64,000 nt of DNA from Trichomonas vaginalis G3 (GCF_026262505.1 NC_067203.1:21619411-21683410); one strand, 5' to 3'. Numbered from the stretch's first letter, positions 39,401 through 48,803 are shown. The notes: a model not told the origin generated them from the letters alone. Made by a program: numbers and translations.

Positions 39401-39789
39401 TTTTTCTCTACGTTTAACTCATTGAGTTTCTTTGTGTGTCTGTCATATTCTAGTTTCTTTTCGTTTTCACCTATTTGTTTCTGTATGTCTATGTTTGACT
39501 TTTTGACATCTGATATTTGATTTTTGAGTGAACTCAAATTCATTTGACTTTGAGGGTTATAAGCTGTTCCGTCTGCAGCTCCACCATAGCCTGCCATTTT
39601 CGCTAAAAGTGCCGCTCTTAAACCTCCACTCTGTGCACCAATAACTCGGTTTAAAAGCATAGGATTGCTTGACATTTGTTGCAACATAGTGGGGTCATTC
39701 AGCATTTGTTGTTGTGGTGTCAGTTTTACTATTGGATGTTTCAATGCTCTCTTCCTCTTACGTATATTCTTACGTAGCTTACGTGGCAT
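36484..39789 (-). CDS. 1101-residue coiled-coil virion or core protein
   Basis: This is the longest whole frame in the window. The N terminus is very basic (PRKLRKNIRKRKRALKHP), then a long Lys/Glu coiled coil covers about residues 85-250. A Pro/Gln repeat tract (QQPAQQPPPQPAQQP type) spans about 405-470, an acidic Glu/Gln segment about 610-680, and a basic tail ends KKVKLGPRGFYYDK. No enzymatic motif is seen. It is the last gene before the right terminal repeat. The layout suggests a scaffold, tape-measure or DNA-core protein; that is inference. Confidence 0.65.
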   Translation of the reverse strand: MPRKLRKNIRKRKRALKHPIVKLTPQQQMLNDPTMLQQMSSNPMLLNRVIGAQSGGLRAALLAKMAGYGGAADGTAYNPQSQMNLSSLKNQISDVKKSNIDIQKQIGENEKKLEYDRHTKKLNELNVEKKKKEEQLKELSTEEYAKKVSEKAAEVAKMEQDVINLKNHTTQYKVLKDEEIKQKALKTYMDSDEYKKEVEANVKAEKLLQLQNQTVQYENLAQESKNNDAAMQKAMKSAEYIKANNDWLDAQANAKAAQLIGSIRTKIQADEDSSNEALTNADFKNAFEALHSKVKLVNDFSSGKKLKSEGFDKELKEVAQNMTKITDAATRQAVQSAYDAVRATVVESQEKELQQTKTDLVNAFLRTKSQVGHYAADGTYVPAGGTYIPPNPPREAPAPGLPKTFTSSHGHRHRHAPKPTQQPTQQPAQQPPPQPAQQPTVQNPAQQPQTAQQPPPQPAQQPQTEQGHKRSREQGNQEFLKMLKEDYGYPDTLDFSDRYKEAIRKFKEGNTDPNLFSFMAQHHMGYNFKPGKYKLAKGYDLIAYHPNDMNEFTPRYLVSELNDNSTLFMKRVKNRDGTKEERFMSPDDLDRELVENGLGIYEMPADEVQETQQEEVQIQPDMEEIVQQQQLEEPEGNEQVPHLETNFTELDEDLEQPKNLDPQQEYEENMESFQESKKNSAGIVEEYRKMFADIQKTPTPDENIQHRMEVLKENVRKYNNPFYLRPYNVQSLAELGENKRLNFNKTYRNETLFKVHSEPNQYGNKPTFVSADYGTTMRWGHKANPDRWFINLQPQFQEVVDAMEVNGEPDIAGIFSAALMPLKDMKHADILDQYEMNMADGNITPDVLEHLSQRTTQNHKDGIFGEEFRKKVREREGREPIVHDLANESLQNVIKTYFADNELRRDEYLRKLKWTVPNEMLVLKNMFLDKIKPTTEINDASLKHWVKAFPFTKDIIGNMERKPEWLQKHIFGNELIPYGQAIFEELEPETQERVMQTIREDSNTNYDKLFLGYRLPEMGDQSPKAKRTWEIYNILGEHEAKMQQLEAEGKLPKKKRRVEQSESSEEVTSSSESSGNEGKRRVKNSARKKVKLGPRGFYYDK

Positions 39790-39813
39790 TTTAAGTGAAG
39801 TTAAAAAGCGGTT

Positions 39814-39885
39814 TTATACTAAACATCTTCAGGGCTAGAAGGGGCGCAGCCCCTGGAAGCCCCACTACCTTTTTTTTTTTTTTTT
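39814..39885. repeat. Family B terminal inverted repeat, right
   Basis: This is the inverse of 16174-16236: TTATACTAAACATCTTCAGG, then GGGGCGCAGCCCC, then GCCCCACTACC and a T run. The T run is longer here than the A run on the left. Confidence 0.85.
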
Positions 39886-39891
39886 TTATTT
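39886..39891. repeat. Target site duplication, right side (TTATTT)
   Basis: TTATTT directly follows the right end of the family B element and matches 16168-16173. Confidence 0.8.
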
Positions 39892-39910
39892 CATTATGGT
39901 AGTGAATCTT

Positions 39911-40501
39911 TTATTCATGAAAATAATTATTTCTAATTTCTTTTACTCTCTCATACATACTAGATTTAAAGAATTCAGAACATTTCCCATAATCTCCTAA
40001 ATGTTTTCTTATCCCTAACGTGTGCCAGTTATTATATGAAACTGAATAAACTTTATCTTTATCTTTGCATCTTTCATCACTTCCAATATATTTATATCTC
40101 AGTTTTGATTTATTGGTTTCATATTCATTAACGTTTAATAATTCACAGTCTTCCTTTTTAAATAAATGTTTTATGTATTCAGGATTTAATACTCTACGTT
40201 TATATGCTCCTAACTTAGTTCTAAAGGTTTTTCTACAAAATTTAGGAATTCCATCCTCTTTAATGTCATCAATGATTTCCATTTCATTATTTTCAATTTC
40301 TTCTTCTCGTTTATGAGGTCTTTGATTATGACTCCATTGATTCCATGAAATTAAATATTCTTTATCATTATATTTATACCTCATTAGCTTATTTTGGCTT
40401 TCATATTCATTTAATAATTCACAATCTTCATTTTTAAATTGAAGTTTAACCCATTCAGGATTTAAACAATGTTTAATTAATCGCGGAATATCTGACATCA
40501 T
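39911..40501 (-). CDS. Family A two-repeat protein (ELLxEY repeats)
   Basis: The 196-residue frame is whole. It has two copies of a 45-50 residue module: NPEWVKLQFKNEDCELLNEY ... LRYKYNDKEYLISWNQW, and NPEYIKHLFKKEDCELLNVN ... KLRYKYIGSDE ... YSVSYNNWHTLG. The CELLxEYxxxxxKLRYKY pattern recalls repeat modules that accompany HNH nucleases in phages and giant viruses, though the usual zinc cysteines are absent. It is the outermost family A gene. The 3' third recurs at 1958-2171. Confidence 0.6.
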   Translation of the reverse strand: MMSDIPRLIKHCLNPEWVKLQFKNEDCELLNEYESQNKLMRYKYNDKEYLISWNQWSHNQRPHKREEEIENNEMEIIDDIKEDGIPKFCRKTFRTKLGAYKRRVLNPEYIKHLFKKEDCELLNVNEYETNKSKLRYKYIGSDERCKDKDKVYSVSYNNWHTLGIRKHLGDYGKCSEFFKSSMYERVKEIRNNYFHE

Positions 40502-40793
40502 CTATATATAGCTTCTTTTATAAAAGATGGAAAAATAAATTATTTTAAAATTAATGTTAATTTTTTTTAATGATTTATTTTTTATTTCATTATGTTTGGG
40601 CTGAGTGTAAATGTCTTACAATTTTGAAAATTTTTTAAATCTTGATTTATTCAAAAACGTAAGAATAAAAACCGTCAGAATCATACATTTTTTACTTCAT
40701 ATGTTAAAAAAAATGATATAAAATCGCTCGATATTGTATGAATTCTTACGTTTACAAAAAAAGTCACACAACCCTTCCACATATACTACTAAC

Positions 40794-41785
40794 GATGATT
40801 GATATTAAAAGAAAGAGAAATTTATAAAATGATAATTGATATTAAAAGAAAGAGAATGTTATAAGACGATGATTGATATTAAAAGAAAGAGAATGAAATA
40901 AAAAGATGACTGATATTAAAAGAAAGAGAATGAAATAAAACGATGATTGATATTAAAAGAAAAAGAATGTCATAAAATGATAATTGATATTAAAAGAAAG
41001 AGAATGTTATAAAGCAATGATTGATATTAAAAGAAAGAGAATTATATAAAAAGATGATTGGTATTAAAAGAAAGAGAATGCCATAAAATGATAATTGATA
41101 TTAAAAGAAAAAGAATGCCACAAAATAATAATTGATATTAAAAGAAAGAGAATGTCATAAAACAATGATTGATATTAAAAGAAAAAGAATTTTATAAAAC
41201 AATGATTTATATTAAAAGAAAGTTGATAAGTTTAATATTGATATCTGCTCCATGTTCAATTAATAATTTGATAATTTCGGGTGCATTTTGTTTAATTGCT
41301 AAGCTAAGAGGACATTCATTAATATAAAAAGAATTTCATAAAACGATGATTGATATTAAAAGAAAGAGAAATTTATAAAATGATAATTGATATTAAAAGA
41401 AAGATAATGTAATAAAACGATGATTGATATTAAAGGAAAAAGAATTTTATAAAACGATTACTGATATTAAAAGAAAGAAAATGTCATAAAGCAATGATTG
41501 ATATTAAAAGAAAGAGAATGTCATAAGACGATGATTGATATGAAAAGAAAGAGAATTTCATAAAATAATGATTGATATTAAAAGAAAGAGAATTTCATAA
41601 AACGATGATTGATATGAAAAGAAAGAGAATTTCATAAAACGATGATTGATATGAAAAGAAAGAGAATTAAACAAAACAATGATTGATATTAAAAGAAAGA
41701 GAATGAAATAAAATAATGATTGATATTAAAAGAAAGAGAATATCATAAAATAATGATTGATATTAAAAGAAGGAGAATAAATACA
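40794..41785. repeat. 37-bp tandem array
   Basis: About two dozen copies of a 37-bp unit, consensus GATGATTGATATTAAAAGAA then AGAGAATGTCATAAAAC, run in one direction with 0-5 changes per unit. The array is interrupted at about 41226-41330 by a fragment that codes, on the minus strand, for an ankyrin repeat. Since 37 is not a multiple of three, no long frame survives. It separates the Polinton end from the ankyrin gene and has eaten into that gene. Confidence 0.9.
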
Positions 41786-42998
41786 TTGTTCACGCTATTT
41801 CCATTTTGAATTAGATGTGATGCTGTATCAAAATTCCCATAATACAAAAATTTTGCTATTTCTGAAGAAGGATGTTGATCAAAACGTGTTGAAAGATAAT
41901 TCACAAGATCGTAATTTCGGTGAATCAATGCAATGTCGATTAAACCTTTAAATGATTGACCGTCGTTTAGCATTTGTGAGAAAATTATTATGTTTCCACC
42001 TTCAGAAGCTAATTCTGCGGTATTTTCAGTATATTTTGCACCTTTATTTTTCAGGTATTTGAAGCATAACTCGGATCCAAATTTGCATGCGCACTCAAGA
42101 GGTGTTAAACCATCGCATATCTTATTAACATCTAATTTTCGGAATTTGCTTTTAAGATCATCGATTTTATCCCAAGCGATAAAATATAAAGGGCTATCTT
42201 TTTTATAGATATTTAGAATGTCTTCTTCTTTTTTGTTAGGTTCGAAGCCATTATAGGATAATAATGTTGCTAAATCTTTATTTTCTGGTTTGATCGTCAA
42301 AGAAAACTCTTTTGAAATATTTTGATAAAATTTTGCATATTCAGCAATATTCTTGACGCGAAGTGTTGAAATGGTATCAATTAAATAAAGTGCCATTTTG
42401 ACAGGAATTTTTTTGGTTTTAATGAGTTCAATTATCTGTTTTGTGGATTTTGTGATGTTGTTAGTATTGATATCCCAAATAATTTTTGAAGCTTGATTTG
42501 GATACTTGAATTCTTTAAGTAGATCCGCATCGGTGGAATTTTCTTCTTTAATTTGAGATATTATAGTTTTAAGTACAATTGTATTTCGTCGTCACTTTTT
42601 TGTTTTGCTTTTTGAATGGAAATTAATTCTGCTTGAAGTTTTTGGATTTTTGCTGTTGATTCTGAAATAATTTTATCATTTTCATCTAAAATACCAATAA
42701 TTCCATCTAACATCCTTAATTTCATGTATTTTCGAACAGATTTAAGTGTTGAAATAGCTTCTTGGTAATTGCAAATTTAAACTTTAGTGTTTCGAGCGCA
42801 TTCGTATAGCTTATTTTCATCAAGAGTAGATTTAGATTGTTTAAGAAGAGTAATGAAATCTTCTGATGTTAAATTCGCTAGTTTTAGGATTTGCTTTAAA
42901 ACTTTGAGTTCAAAAATTTCAAAAAGATTACCCTCTTGAATATAATCATTGATATTGGCAGCCATATATTCATAATCCGGGATTAGTTTATCACTCAT
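41226..42998 (-). pseudogene. Trichomonad ankyrin-repeat protein, degraded
   Basis: The start is MSDKLIPDYEYMAANINDYI, the N-terminal helical domain common to trichomonad ankyrin proteins. An in-frame TAA at 42777-42779 is followed by continued homologous coding (ICNYQEAISTLKSVRKYMKL), and a frame change lies near 42570. Ankyrin-type sequence follows (GLTPLECACKFGSELCFKYL, NKGAKYTENTAELASEGGNI) up to about 41785, where the 37-bp array begins. A stray repeat, CPLSLAIKQNAPEIIKLLIE then HGADIN, survives inside the array at 41226-41330. The gene is therefore a pseudogene split by array growth. Confidence 0.75.
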
Positions 42999-43300
42999 CT
43001 AAAAAAAAAATTACGAAATTGTATCAGGATTTGTTTTTAAAATGAATTAATGATAAATATCAATTTCTCAATTTAGCTTTAAACGACGTCGTATAAAAAG
43101 TCGTATAAAAATTTCTCAATTTTGAGTTTTAGCTCAAAATAAATAGAAATTTAGATTCGTCATATATTGGAGTTTCTAAATCCTCTTTTTATTTAAGCCA
43201 AATTTTCGAAAATTTTGTCAGAAAAATTTCTGACACTCTCACTTTTTGGAGATCTACATATGACATTAAATAACTTTTTTATAAAAAAAACGCAAAATTA
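42999..43300. other. AT-rich intergenic DNA
   Basis: No gene is seen. The ankyrin gene's upstream region is here, with a run of As at 42999-43009 and GTATAAAAAGTCGTATAAAA, a short direct repeat. Confidence 0.4.
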
Positions 43301-44398
43301 AGGGTCCATTGTAAGGCCAAATAAGGTCTATCGTCGTCCCAAAAATATTGCTCGAGATGGTGTTTTACTAAGGCCCAAAACTTAAAAAAACACAAAAAAA
43401 TTAACTTTACTCTTTTGAGATCCTTATCAGATTTGCATCAATTTGATGCAGTATCGCAGTTCAAATCTGATTTTTTAATGTAGATGTACTCTAACATCCT
43501 TTAAAAAATGCAAAATGATATTAATTAAGCTTTTCATTTCTGTATCATACACGAAACAAAATCGTTCATTATACTAAAATTTATCAAAGTTTGATTAATG
43601 AAAAAATAATATCTAAATTTTTACATTGAGTCGGCTATTGATATGGTTAATATTAAATCTTGTAAAAATTGGCATTATCCAGAATAATACCCACTAAAAT
43701 ACACAATTTTTTTAAAAAAAATTTTATCAATTGTTATGGTATATCTTTATGATAATGAATAAAATGCTTATTTTTCATAAGTAAATACATAATTTATGCT
43801 TAAACACAAAAAATAACACGAAAATTTTTGGCCAACATATCTAAACTAAGGATAATGGTTTGAATATATAAACAATAATACTTTGTCCAGGGAATTAAAT
43901 TTGTGCTATCCAATTGTCAATTCTTTGAATTTTTTTTAAACGCAAGATATCCCGGCATTAGCCTCAATAAATATATATTATGCATCATAATATTAGTTTG
44001 TAATGGCATTAAAGCGAAATTCCTAATTTCTTCTCAATTAAATTCCTTGAAAAACATTGGAATTAATGATTGGAAATAGGTCAAAAAAATTCCTAATATA
44101 AAACTTATACTTAAGATAAAATTAAAATTCGAAAATATCTATTTTTCAAAACACGCATCCAAAAGCGAAAAAATTCGAAAAAAATCATGTTCTTATAAAA
44201 CTCACTGATTTTGCAATTTTTATGAGATTTGAAGTGATAGAATATATTACCATCTTATTGAAACATATGCTTCATTGTTGTATTCACATAATATTAATCA
44301 GAACACTTGGAAAAGTGGATTTTCGAAAAATGACGATAACGATTATTTGCAAATTGCCTCTCAATTTTGAGAGACTTTCAATTTTTACAGTGGACCCT
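43301..44398. mobile_element. Mariner-like terminal-repeat element, non-coding
   Basis: The ends are AGGGTCCATTGTAA at the left and its inverse with one change, TTACAGTGGACCCT, at the right. Each is flanked by TA (or TTAA). TA flanks fit Tc1/mariner; TTAA would fit piggyBac. The 1098-bp interior is AT-rich without a frame over 60 codons, so it is either a decayed copy or a MITE. An internal hairpin-prone segment, TCAGATTTGCATCAATTTGATGC, at 43427 is notable (shown here as two words: TCAGATTTG and GCATCAATTTGATGC). Confidence 0.5.
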
Positions 44399-45266
44399 TA
44401 ATTCTGATCTGGCAAGGTGTCAAACTTTGAAATAATTGTATTCTTATTCAAATTATACATGAAAATTTACAAATTTTAAAAAGAGTTCCGATTTTTCATT
44501 TTATAATAGTGTTATACATACATGTGAGTAATATTTTATACGAAAATAATATTGATGTAATATGATTATCAAAATAATTCCCCAAATATTAAGTATTCTT
44601 GTGAAACATAGATCATAAATATTGTAATATTGATAGTATAGAATGATTTATACTCTAAACGCAAATAATATTATACTTGCATCTAAATTAGATTATGATA
44701 TCCATAGAACTTAGCTAAATTCTCGATTTAATCACCGCTTCAATTAGTCAGACTAGTATGCATTATACCCTACTTATTACATTGATTGATACCGAATATT
44801 CAGTGTGGAACCACTTCTAAATAAATGTCGTTCAAAATAAATTTATAAGTCTTTATTTTTAATCAGAAAAATAAGAAATGGTTATTGTAAGAAAACGCTT
44901 TTTCTCAAGAAATTATTTTTGAAATTCTTTTTCTTGAAGAGTAAATGTATTACAGTGTGAATAGAAGTAAGCTAAATCAGGAAAGTATTCTGATGAAAAG
45001 AGTGTGAATCAAGCTTTGAGTCTAAATGAACTTCAATAAATAAGTTTGAGTGGACCTATGAGATCCATAAACAATCTTTTATTAAGTTCAGAATGTAGTA
45101 TGTTTCCATTTTCTTTTTCTGATGTGAAAGTCAATTGTTTCCTCTTATCAGCAAAATCAAGAAATTATTTCAACGGAACTAGCATGGATCTATGTTCAAT
45201 TTCAACATAACCATTTTGAATCAAAATTTCTGCACGGTAGATAATTTCATTTCTTTTTTTCGGAAT
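44399..45266. other. Intergenic DNA with initiator before membrane protein gene
   Basis: No gene is seen. It is AT-rich and without repeats that I can recognise. TCATTTC at 45247-45253, about 15-20 bases before the ATG at 45267, fits the trichomonad initiator consensus TCA(+1)Y(T/A). Confidence 0.5.
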
Positions 45267-46625
45267 ATGGAAGAAGGTTCTTTCAAATCTTCTTCTTCCG
45301 ATTCCCTAATAGATATTCAGATTGAAGAATCGTTAAATAGGGAATCCTTGATGGCAATTGATTCTGCAAACCTCAAAGAAGATATTTATACAATTTTTGG
45401 ATTCGTGCTTATATTGATTTTAGCTGTTTTGATAGGAGTATTCGGTCCCAAAGCAGCTGGTGAATACTCTTCTTCATGGAAATTTTTACCAGACTCTTCA
45501 AATAATACTTTATCTTTTCCAATTCAAGGAATAAGCTCATTACAGCGAAGTATTTCATTACAAATCAAATTTGAAAAAAGCATGTTATCGAAAATCAATG
45601 AAAAAGAAATAACTATTGAATATTCAATTGATTTCCTGAAAAAACAACAGAAAGTCAAACAATATACAAAAGAGAAACAGGATGTTCTACTAGTTTTTGA
45701 TAAAAATAGACAATTTTCGCAGCCTTTTGTTTTATATTCGACTTCATTAATTGATTTTGATTTCTGTAATGTGAAAATAACCACTGAAAACTTATCCAAT
45801 GCTATCTTATCAGAAACTGTTAGTATTTTATACGGAAACGAACAACATACGATTTTCCAAATTTATTTCCGTCTTATTTGCTCAGGATTCAGCATGGTTC
45901 TATTTATTACTTTGCTAATTAGGCTATCCAAAATCTCCCCGAAGCTGTGGCATCTCGAACAGCAGCTTACAATGCCATTATTATTTTTATCATTTTTAAT
46001 GATTAATCCATTGTTCATTATTCATATGTATTTCCCATTTGAATTGTTTATCTACATCGATCGGATCTTTTCTGCTGTTTTCAATGCTTATTTTTACTTT
46101 TTCATTTTGACTTTGTTCGATTCATTAAGATACAAAAACAGAAAGACGGACAAATACTTCTTTGTTCCAAAGATCATCCTATTTGTTTTGTATTTATCCA
46201 TTCTTTTCGTAGAATCATTTTTCCATCACGTTCAGTTACTTGATGAGCCATTCTTACCACGATTTTCTAAGAAGGAAAGTTTAATGAATTGGATTCAAAT
46301 CGGTTCTGAAATGGTTTTCATTGGTTTTATCATACTTTCTATAATTAGAGCTGCATTACAAATTGATGTCACTGAAAGATATAAGTTTAACATGTATATT
46401 ATGTCAACAATTACAGCAATAACTGCTATTTTGCTCTGTGACTTTGTTTTCAAGGCATTTCGAATTGGAATGTCGTCTTCCATAAGTTTTATAGCGAAAT
46501 TCGTTGTTAAAAGTATTTACGTTATGCTCATGGCGTATTTCCACTGGCCGTATGAAGTTTTAAACGATCAAGTGTACGATAATAAATCAGAAAATATCTT
46601 GGAAGATGAAGCTTTTACTGTTTAA
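45267..46625 (+). CDS. Seven-helix membrane protein, TMEM181/Wntless-like
   Basis: I prefer the ATG at 45267 (MEEGSFKSSSSDSL), because an initiator-like TCATTTC lies just upstream; an in-frame ATG exists at 45192. The 452-residue protein has one N-terminal helix (TIFGFVLILILAVLIGVFG), a luminal beta-rich domain of about 140 residues, then six or seven helices starting with LICSGFSMVLFITLLIRLS and ending AKFVVKSIYVMLMAYF. The HWPYEV end and layout resemble the Wntless-like transmembrane family that includes TMEM181, which acts in membrane traffic or signalling. The family assignment is moderate. Confidence 0.6.
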   Translation: MEEGSFKSSSSDSLIDIQIEESLNRESLMAIDSANLKEDIYTIFGFVLILILAVLIGVFGPKAAGEYSSSWKFLPDSSNNTLSFPIQGISSLQRSISLQIKFEKSMLSKINEKEITIEYSIDFLKKQQKVKQYTKEKQDVLLVFDKNRQFSQPFVLYSTSLIDFDFCNVKITTENLSNAILSETVSILYGNEQHTIFQIYFRLICSGFSMVLFITLLIRLSKISPKLWHLEQQLTMPLLFLSFLMINPLFIIHMYFPFELFIYIDRIFSAVFNAYFYFFILTLFDSLRYKNRKTDKYFFVPKIILFVLYLSILFVESFFHHVQLLDEPFLPRFSKKESLMNWIQIGSEMVFIGFIILSIIRAALQIDVTERYKFNMYIMSTITAITAILLCDFVFKAFRIGMSSSISFIAKFVVKSIYVMLMAYFHWPYEVLNDQVYDNKSENILEDEAFTV

Positions 46626-47105
46626 TAAAAAATTAAAATTCTGTTTGTATATATTTTATTCTTTTTCATAATTTTTTTTAATTCGATAATGAAATTCAAC
46701 TTCATTTGTTTAACAAAGCGTGCTCCGCTTTGATATAAGATATCAATTCAATTCCTTTGTGTTAATTACTCAATTCAACTAGAATTCAAAAGAAAAAATT
46801 GAATTTTTTAAAAAAAAATTAAACAAATCAATGATGTATTTTGTAATTATCTCATGCTCTTCCCCTAGTTGAACATTTTTATATACGTATCAAGTAAATA
46901 AGGTTCAATAAAATTGAATCATTATTTTGGATATATCAGCGATAATCATATGTTTTCGCTTGAAATTTCAACGCAATATGTCTACTATAGGAATGTGAAA
47001 CCTATATCGGATCAAAGTTGCGATGATTTTCAAAGAATTTTAGACTATTTTGCTATTTTCTCGAGGTAAAAGAAAATTCAATTAAACGAAAAACAAACAA
47101 TTTAT
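46626..47105. other. Intergenic DNA between converging genes
   Basis: There is no gene. It contains the small hairpin CAAAGCGTGCTCCGCTTTG near 46715 and poly-A/T runs. It holds the 3' ends of the membrane protein and kinase genes. Confidence 0.4.
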
Positions 47106-48122
47106 TCAAAAACATTTCAAGCCATGCGAGATTAACCTTAGAAGCATCTTATCAGAATATCTGTTAATCTTCACTGGGCAGTTAAGTTTCATTCCGTTGC
47201 AAAGGCATTGGTTTGGTTTAACAATTCTTGGGAGAGAAGTATTAGGACGGGAGACTTGGTTTGCCTTTGAAGATAAAACAATGAAATGTTGAGCGCAATA
47301 CTGCTCAATCATTTCAATTATTTCCTTTGATGATGGTCTTTCTTTTGGCTCGCAGATAAGCATCTCTTTTATTATGTTGCCCATAATACCTTGAGCTTTA
47401 TTTTGGAAAAATAATTTTTTGGCCTGGACATCCTTCAAATATTGAACTTCGCTCTGGTAGTTGAATGGAAAAACATATGTGGCCATAACATGTAATGTTA
47501 TTGCCAAGGACCAGATATCGGATTTCTTTCCATCATAATTATCAGTATTAATGATCTCTGGAGCCATGAAAAATGGTGTTCCGCAGAATGTGTGTGAACT
47601 TGCAGCGTTTTCGCATGACATTCCGAAATCAATTAACTTTGGATGCATATTTTCATCGAAAAGTATATTTGCTGGTTTGATATCTCTGTGGGAAATTCCT
47701 CTTTGATGCAAATAGTTCAGAGCATCGAGAATTTGATATGTAATATTGAGTTGTTCTTCAACACTGAATCTTGTTCCTTGGGAAATCAATGATTGGAGAT
47801 CACCATTTGGTAAGTATTCCATAACTATCATTATTGAATCTTCTCAGTAGATAATATCATAAACTTTAGCAATATTTGGATGATTAAATCTTGAAGCAAG
47901 TCTTAACTCTGATTCTAAATAGTTGAGCATACCACTATTAGTGAGTTCATTTCTATCAATGATCTTAATTGCGCAAACGCGCTTGGAATTTTTATGAATT
48001 GCTTTGACAACAACTGCAAAGCCACCCTTTCCTATAACATCAAGAATCTCATATCCCTTAAGCTCTATGGGTATGTTTACTGATATATTACTATCTGTAC
48101 ATTCAGTTGTGAAACGAGACAT
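47106..48122 (-). pseudogene. Ser/Thr protein kinase with one in-frame TGA
   Basis: All kinase landmarks are present: IGKGGFAVVVKA (glycine loop), CAIKIID (ATP lysine), HRDIKPANILFDE (catalytic loop), LIDFGMS (DFG), FMAPEI (APE) and SDIWSLAITLHVM (subdomain IX). The start at 48122 (MSRFTTECTDS) is supported by TCATTTT about 15 bases upstream. One TGA codon at about 47841-47843 interrupts the frame in the N lobe to hinge region, between VYDIIY and EDSIMIVMEYL. Everything else is intact. It may be a young pseudogene, a natural null allele or a sequence error. The 338-codon length fits CAMK/NEK-like single-domain trichomonad kinases. Confidence 0.8.
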
Positions 48123-48440
48123 TATATAAAATGATAAAAATTTATAGTTCAAATTTTTGAGAGGATTATATTCGATGAGGGAAAATTTTCAGATAATCTA
48201 AAAATTTTGTAAGAAATGTTTATGAACAATATATAAATCAGCATATTTAAAGCAACATTTAATATGAAAATCGTAAAAAATAAATTCGCGAATACAAAAT
48301 ATTGTATCATCATACATACATAGAGTTTTTCGTTGGGAAATTGATAAATTCAGATGAAAGTTGAAAAGTTATGAAAAAATAATTTTCGGAAACTTTTGTG
48401 AACTCAATTTAATTTTTGATCGCAAGAAGGATATTGTTTA
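48123..48440. promoter_or_regulatory. Divergent intergenic region with initiator
   Basis: The region separates the kinase and a small membrane protein gene. On the minus strand, TATCATTTTATATA lies right before the kinase ATG and contains an initiator-like TCATTTT. The other half is AT-rich with no clear signal. Confidence 0.45.
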
Positions 48441-48803
48441 ATGATTAATGCTGAGTCTTTTTCTAATTTTTCGAATCGGTTGTCCGATTTTTTGAGAAGG
48501 TTAGATTTCATTCTGAAATCAAACTCATACAATATAAAATATGATACTCGTATTATATTATATCATAGCATCTTATTTTCAGAAAATTTAATATTGTCCA
48601 TAACCTTTGTGACTTTCAATTTTGTAATTTTGTTAATTCTCAAAAAATCGATTCTCTCACAAAAACTTCAATACTACTCACAATTTGGCATGATTGCTGC
48701 ATATTGTTCCTGTGTTGTTGCTATATCAGTCTTTCAGAACCGCAAAATTAATTGTCAAAAATCCCATTTAAATTGTGAAAGTGATGATTGGTCTAAGATG
48801 TAA
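48441..48803 (+). CDS. Small two-helix membrane protein, hypothetical
   Basis: The 120-residue frame begins MINAESFSNFSNRLSDFLRR. Two hydrophobic stretches (LILSITFVTFNFVILLIL and FGMIAAYCSCVVAISVF) suggest a double-pass protein. The C terminus is polar with two cysteines. No family is recognised, and there is no clear initiator, so the gene is possible rather than sure. Confidence 0.4.
   Translation: MINAESFSNFSNRLSDFLRRLDFILKSNSYNIKYDTRIILYHSILFSENLILSITFVTFNFVILLILKKSILSQKLQYYSQFGMIAAYCSCVVAISVFQNRKINCQKSHLNCESDDWSKM

Larger units (their letters stand above)
16174..39885 (+). mobile_element. Maverick/Polinton family B, near full-length element (23.7 kb)
   Basis: The element is bounded by inverted terminal repeats and the TTATTT duplication. 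Parts, left to right: methyltransferase, small peptides, two paralogous structural genes, fibre, integrase, pVI-like peptide, repeat blocks, KilA-N genes, packaging ATPase, SF3 helicase, penton-like and major capsid genes and a 1101-residue coiled-coil gene. No PolB is visible, unlike family A, so its gene set approaches that of polinton-like viruses. It is broken, with about twenty breaks spread over capsid, ATPase, integrase and helicase genes. The intact duplication and the nearly identical second copy point to recent insertion. Confidence 0.88.
39886..40793 (-). mobile_element. Family A copy 2, outer part and probable end
   Basis: After the TTATTT duplication (39886-39891), family A sequence resumes with the two-repeat gene. 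Beyond its start at 40501 there are about 290 bases of AT-rich DNA with ATGTCTTACAATTTTGAAAA and CTTACGTTTACAAAAAAAGT before the host tandem array begins at about 40794. The terminal repeat of family A should lie here, but its partner end is outside the window, so the exact edge is uncertain. Confidence 0.6.
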
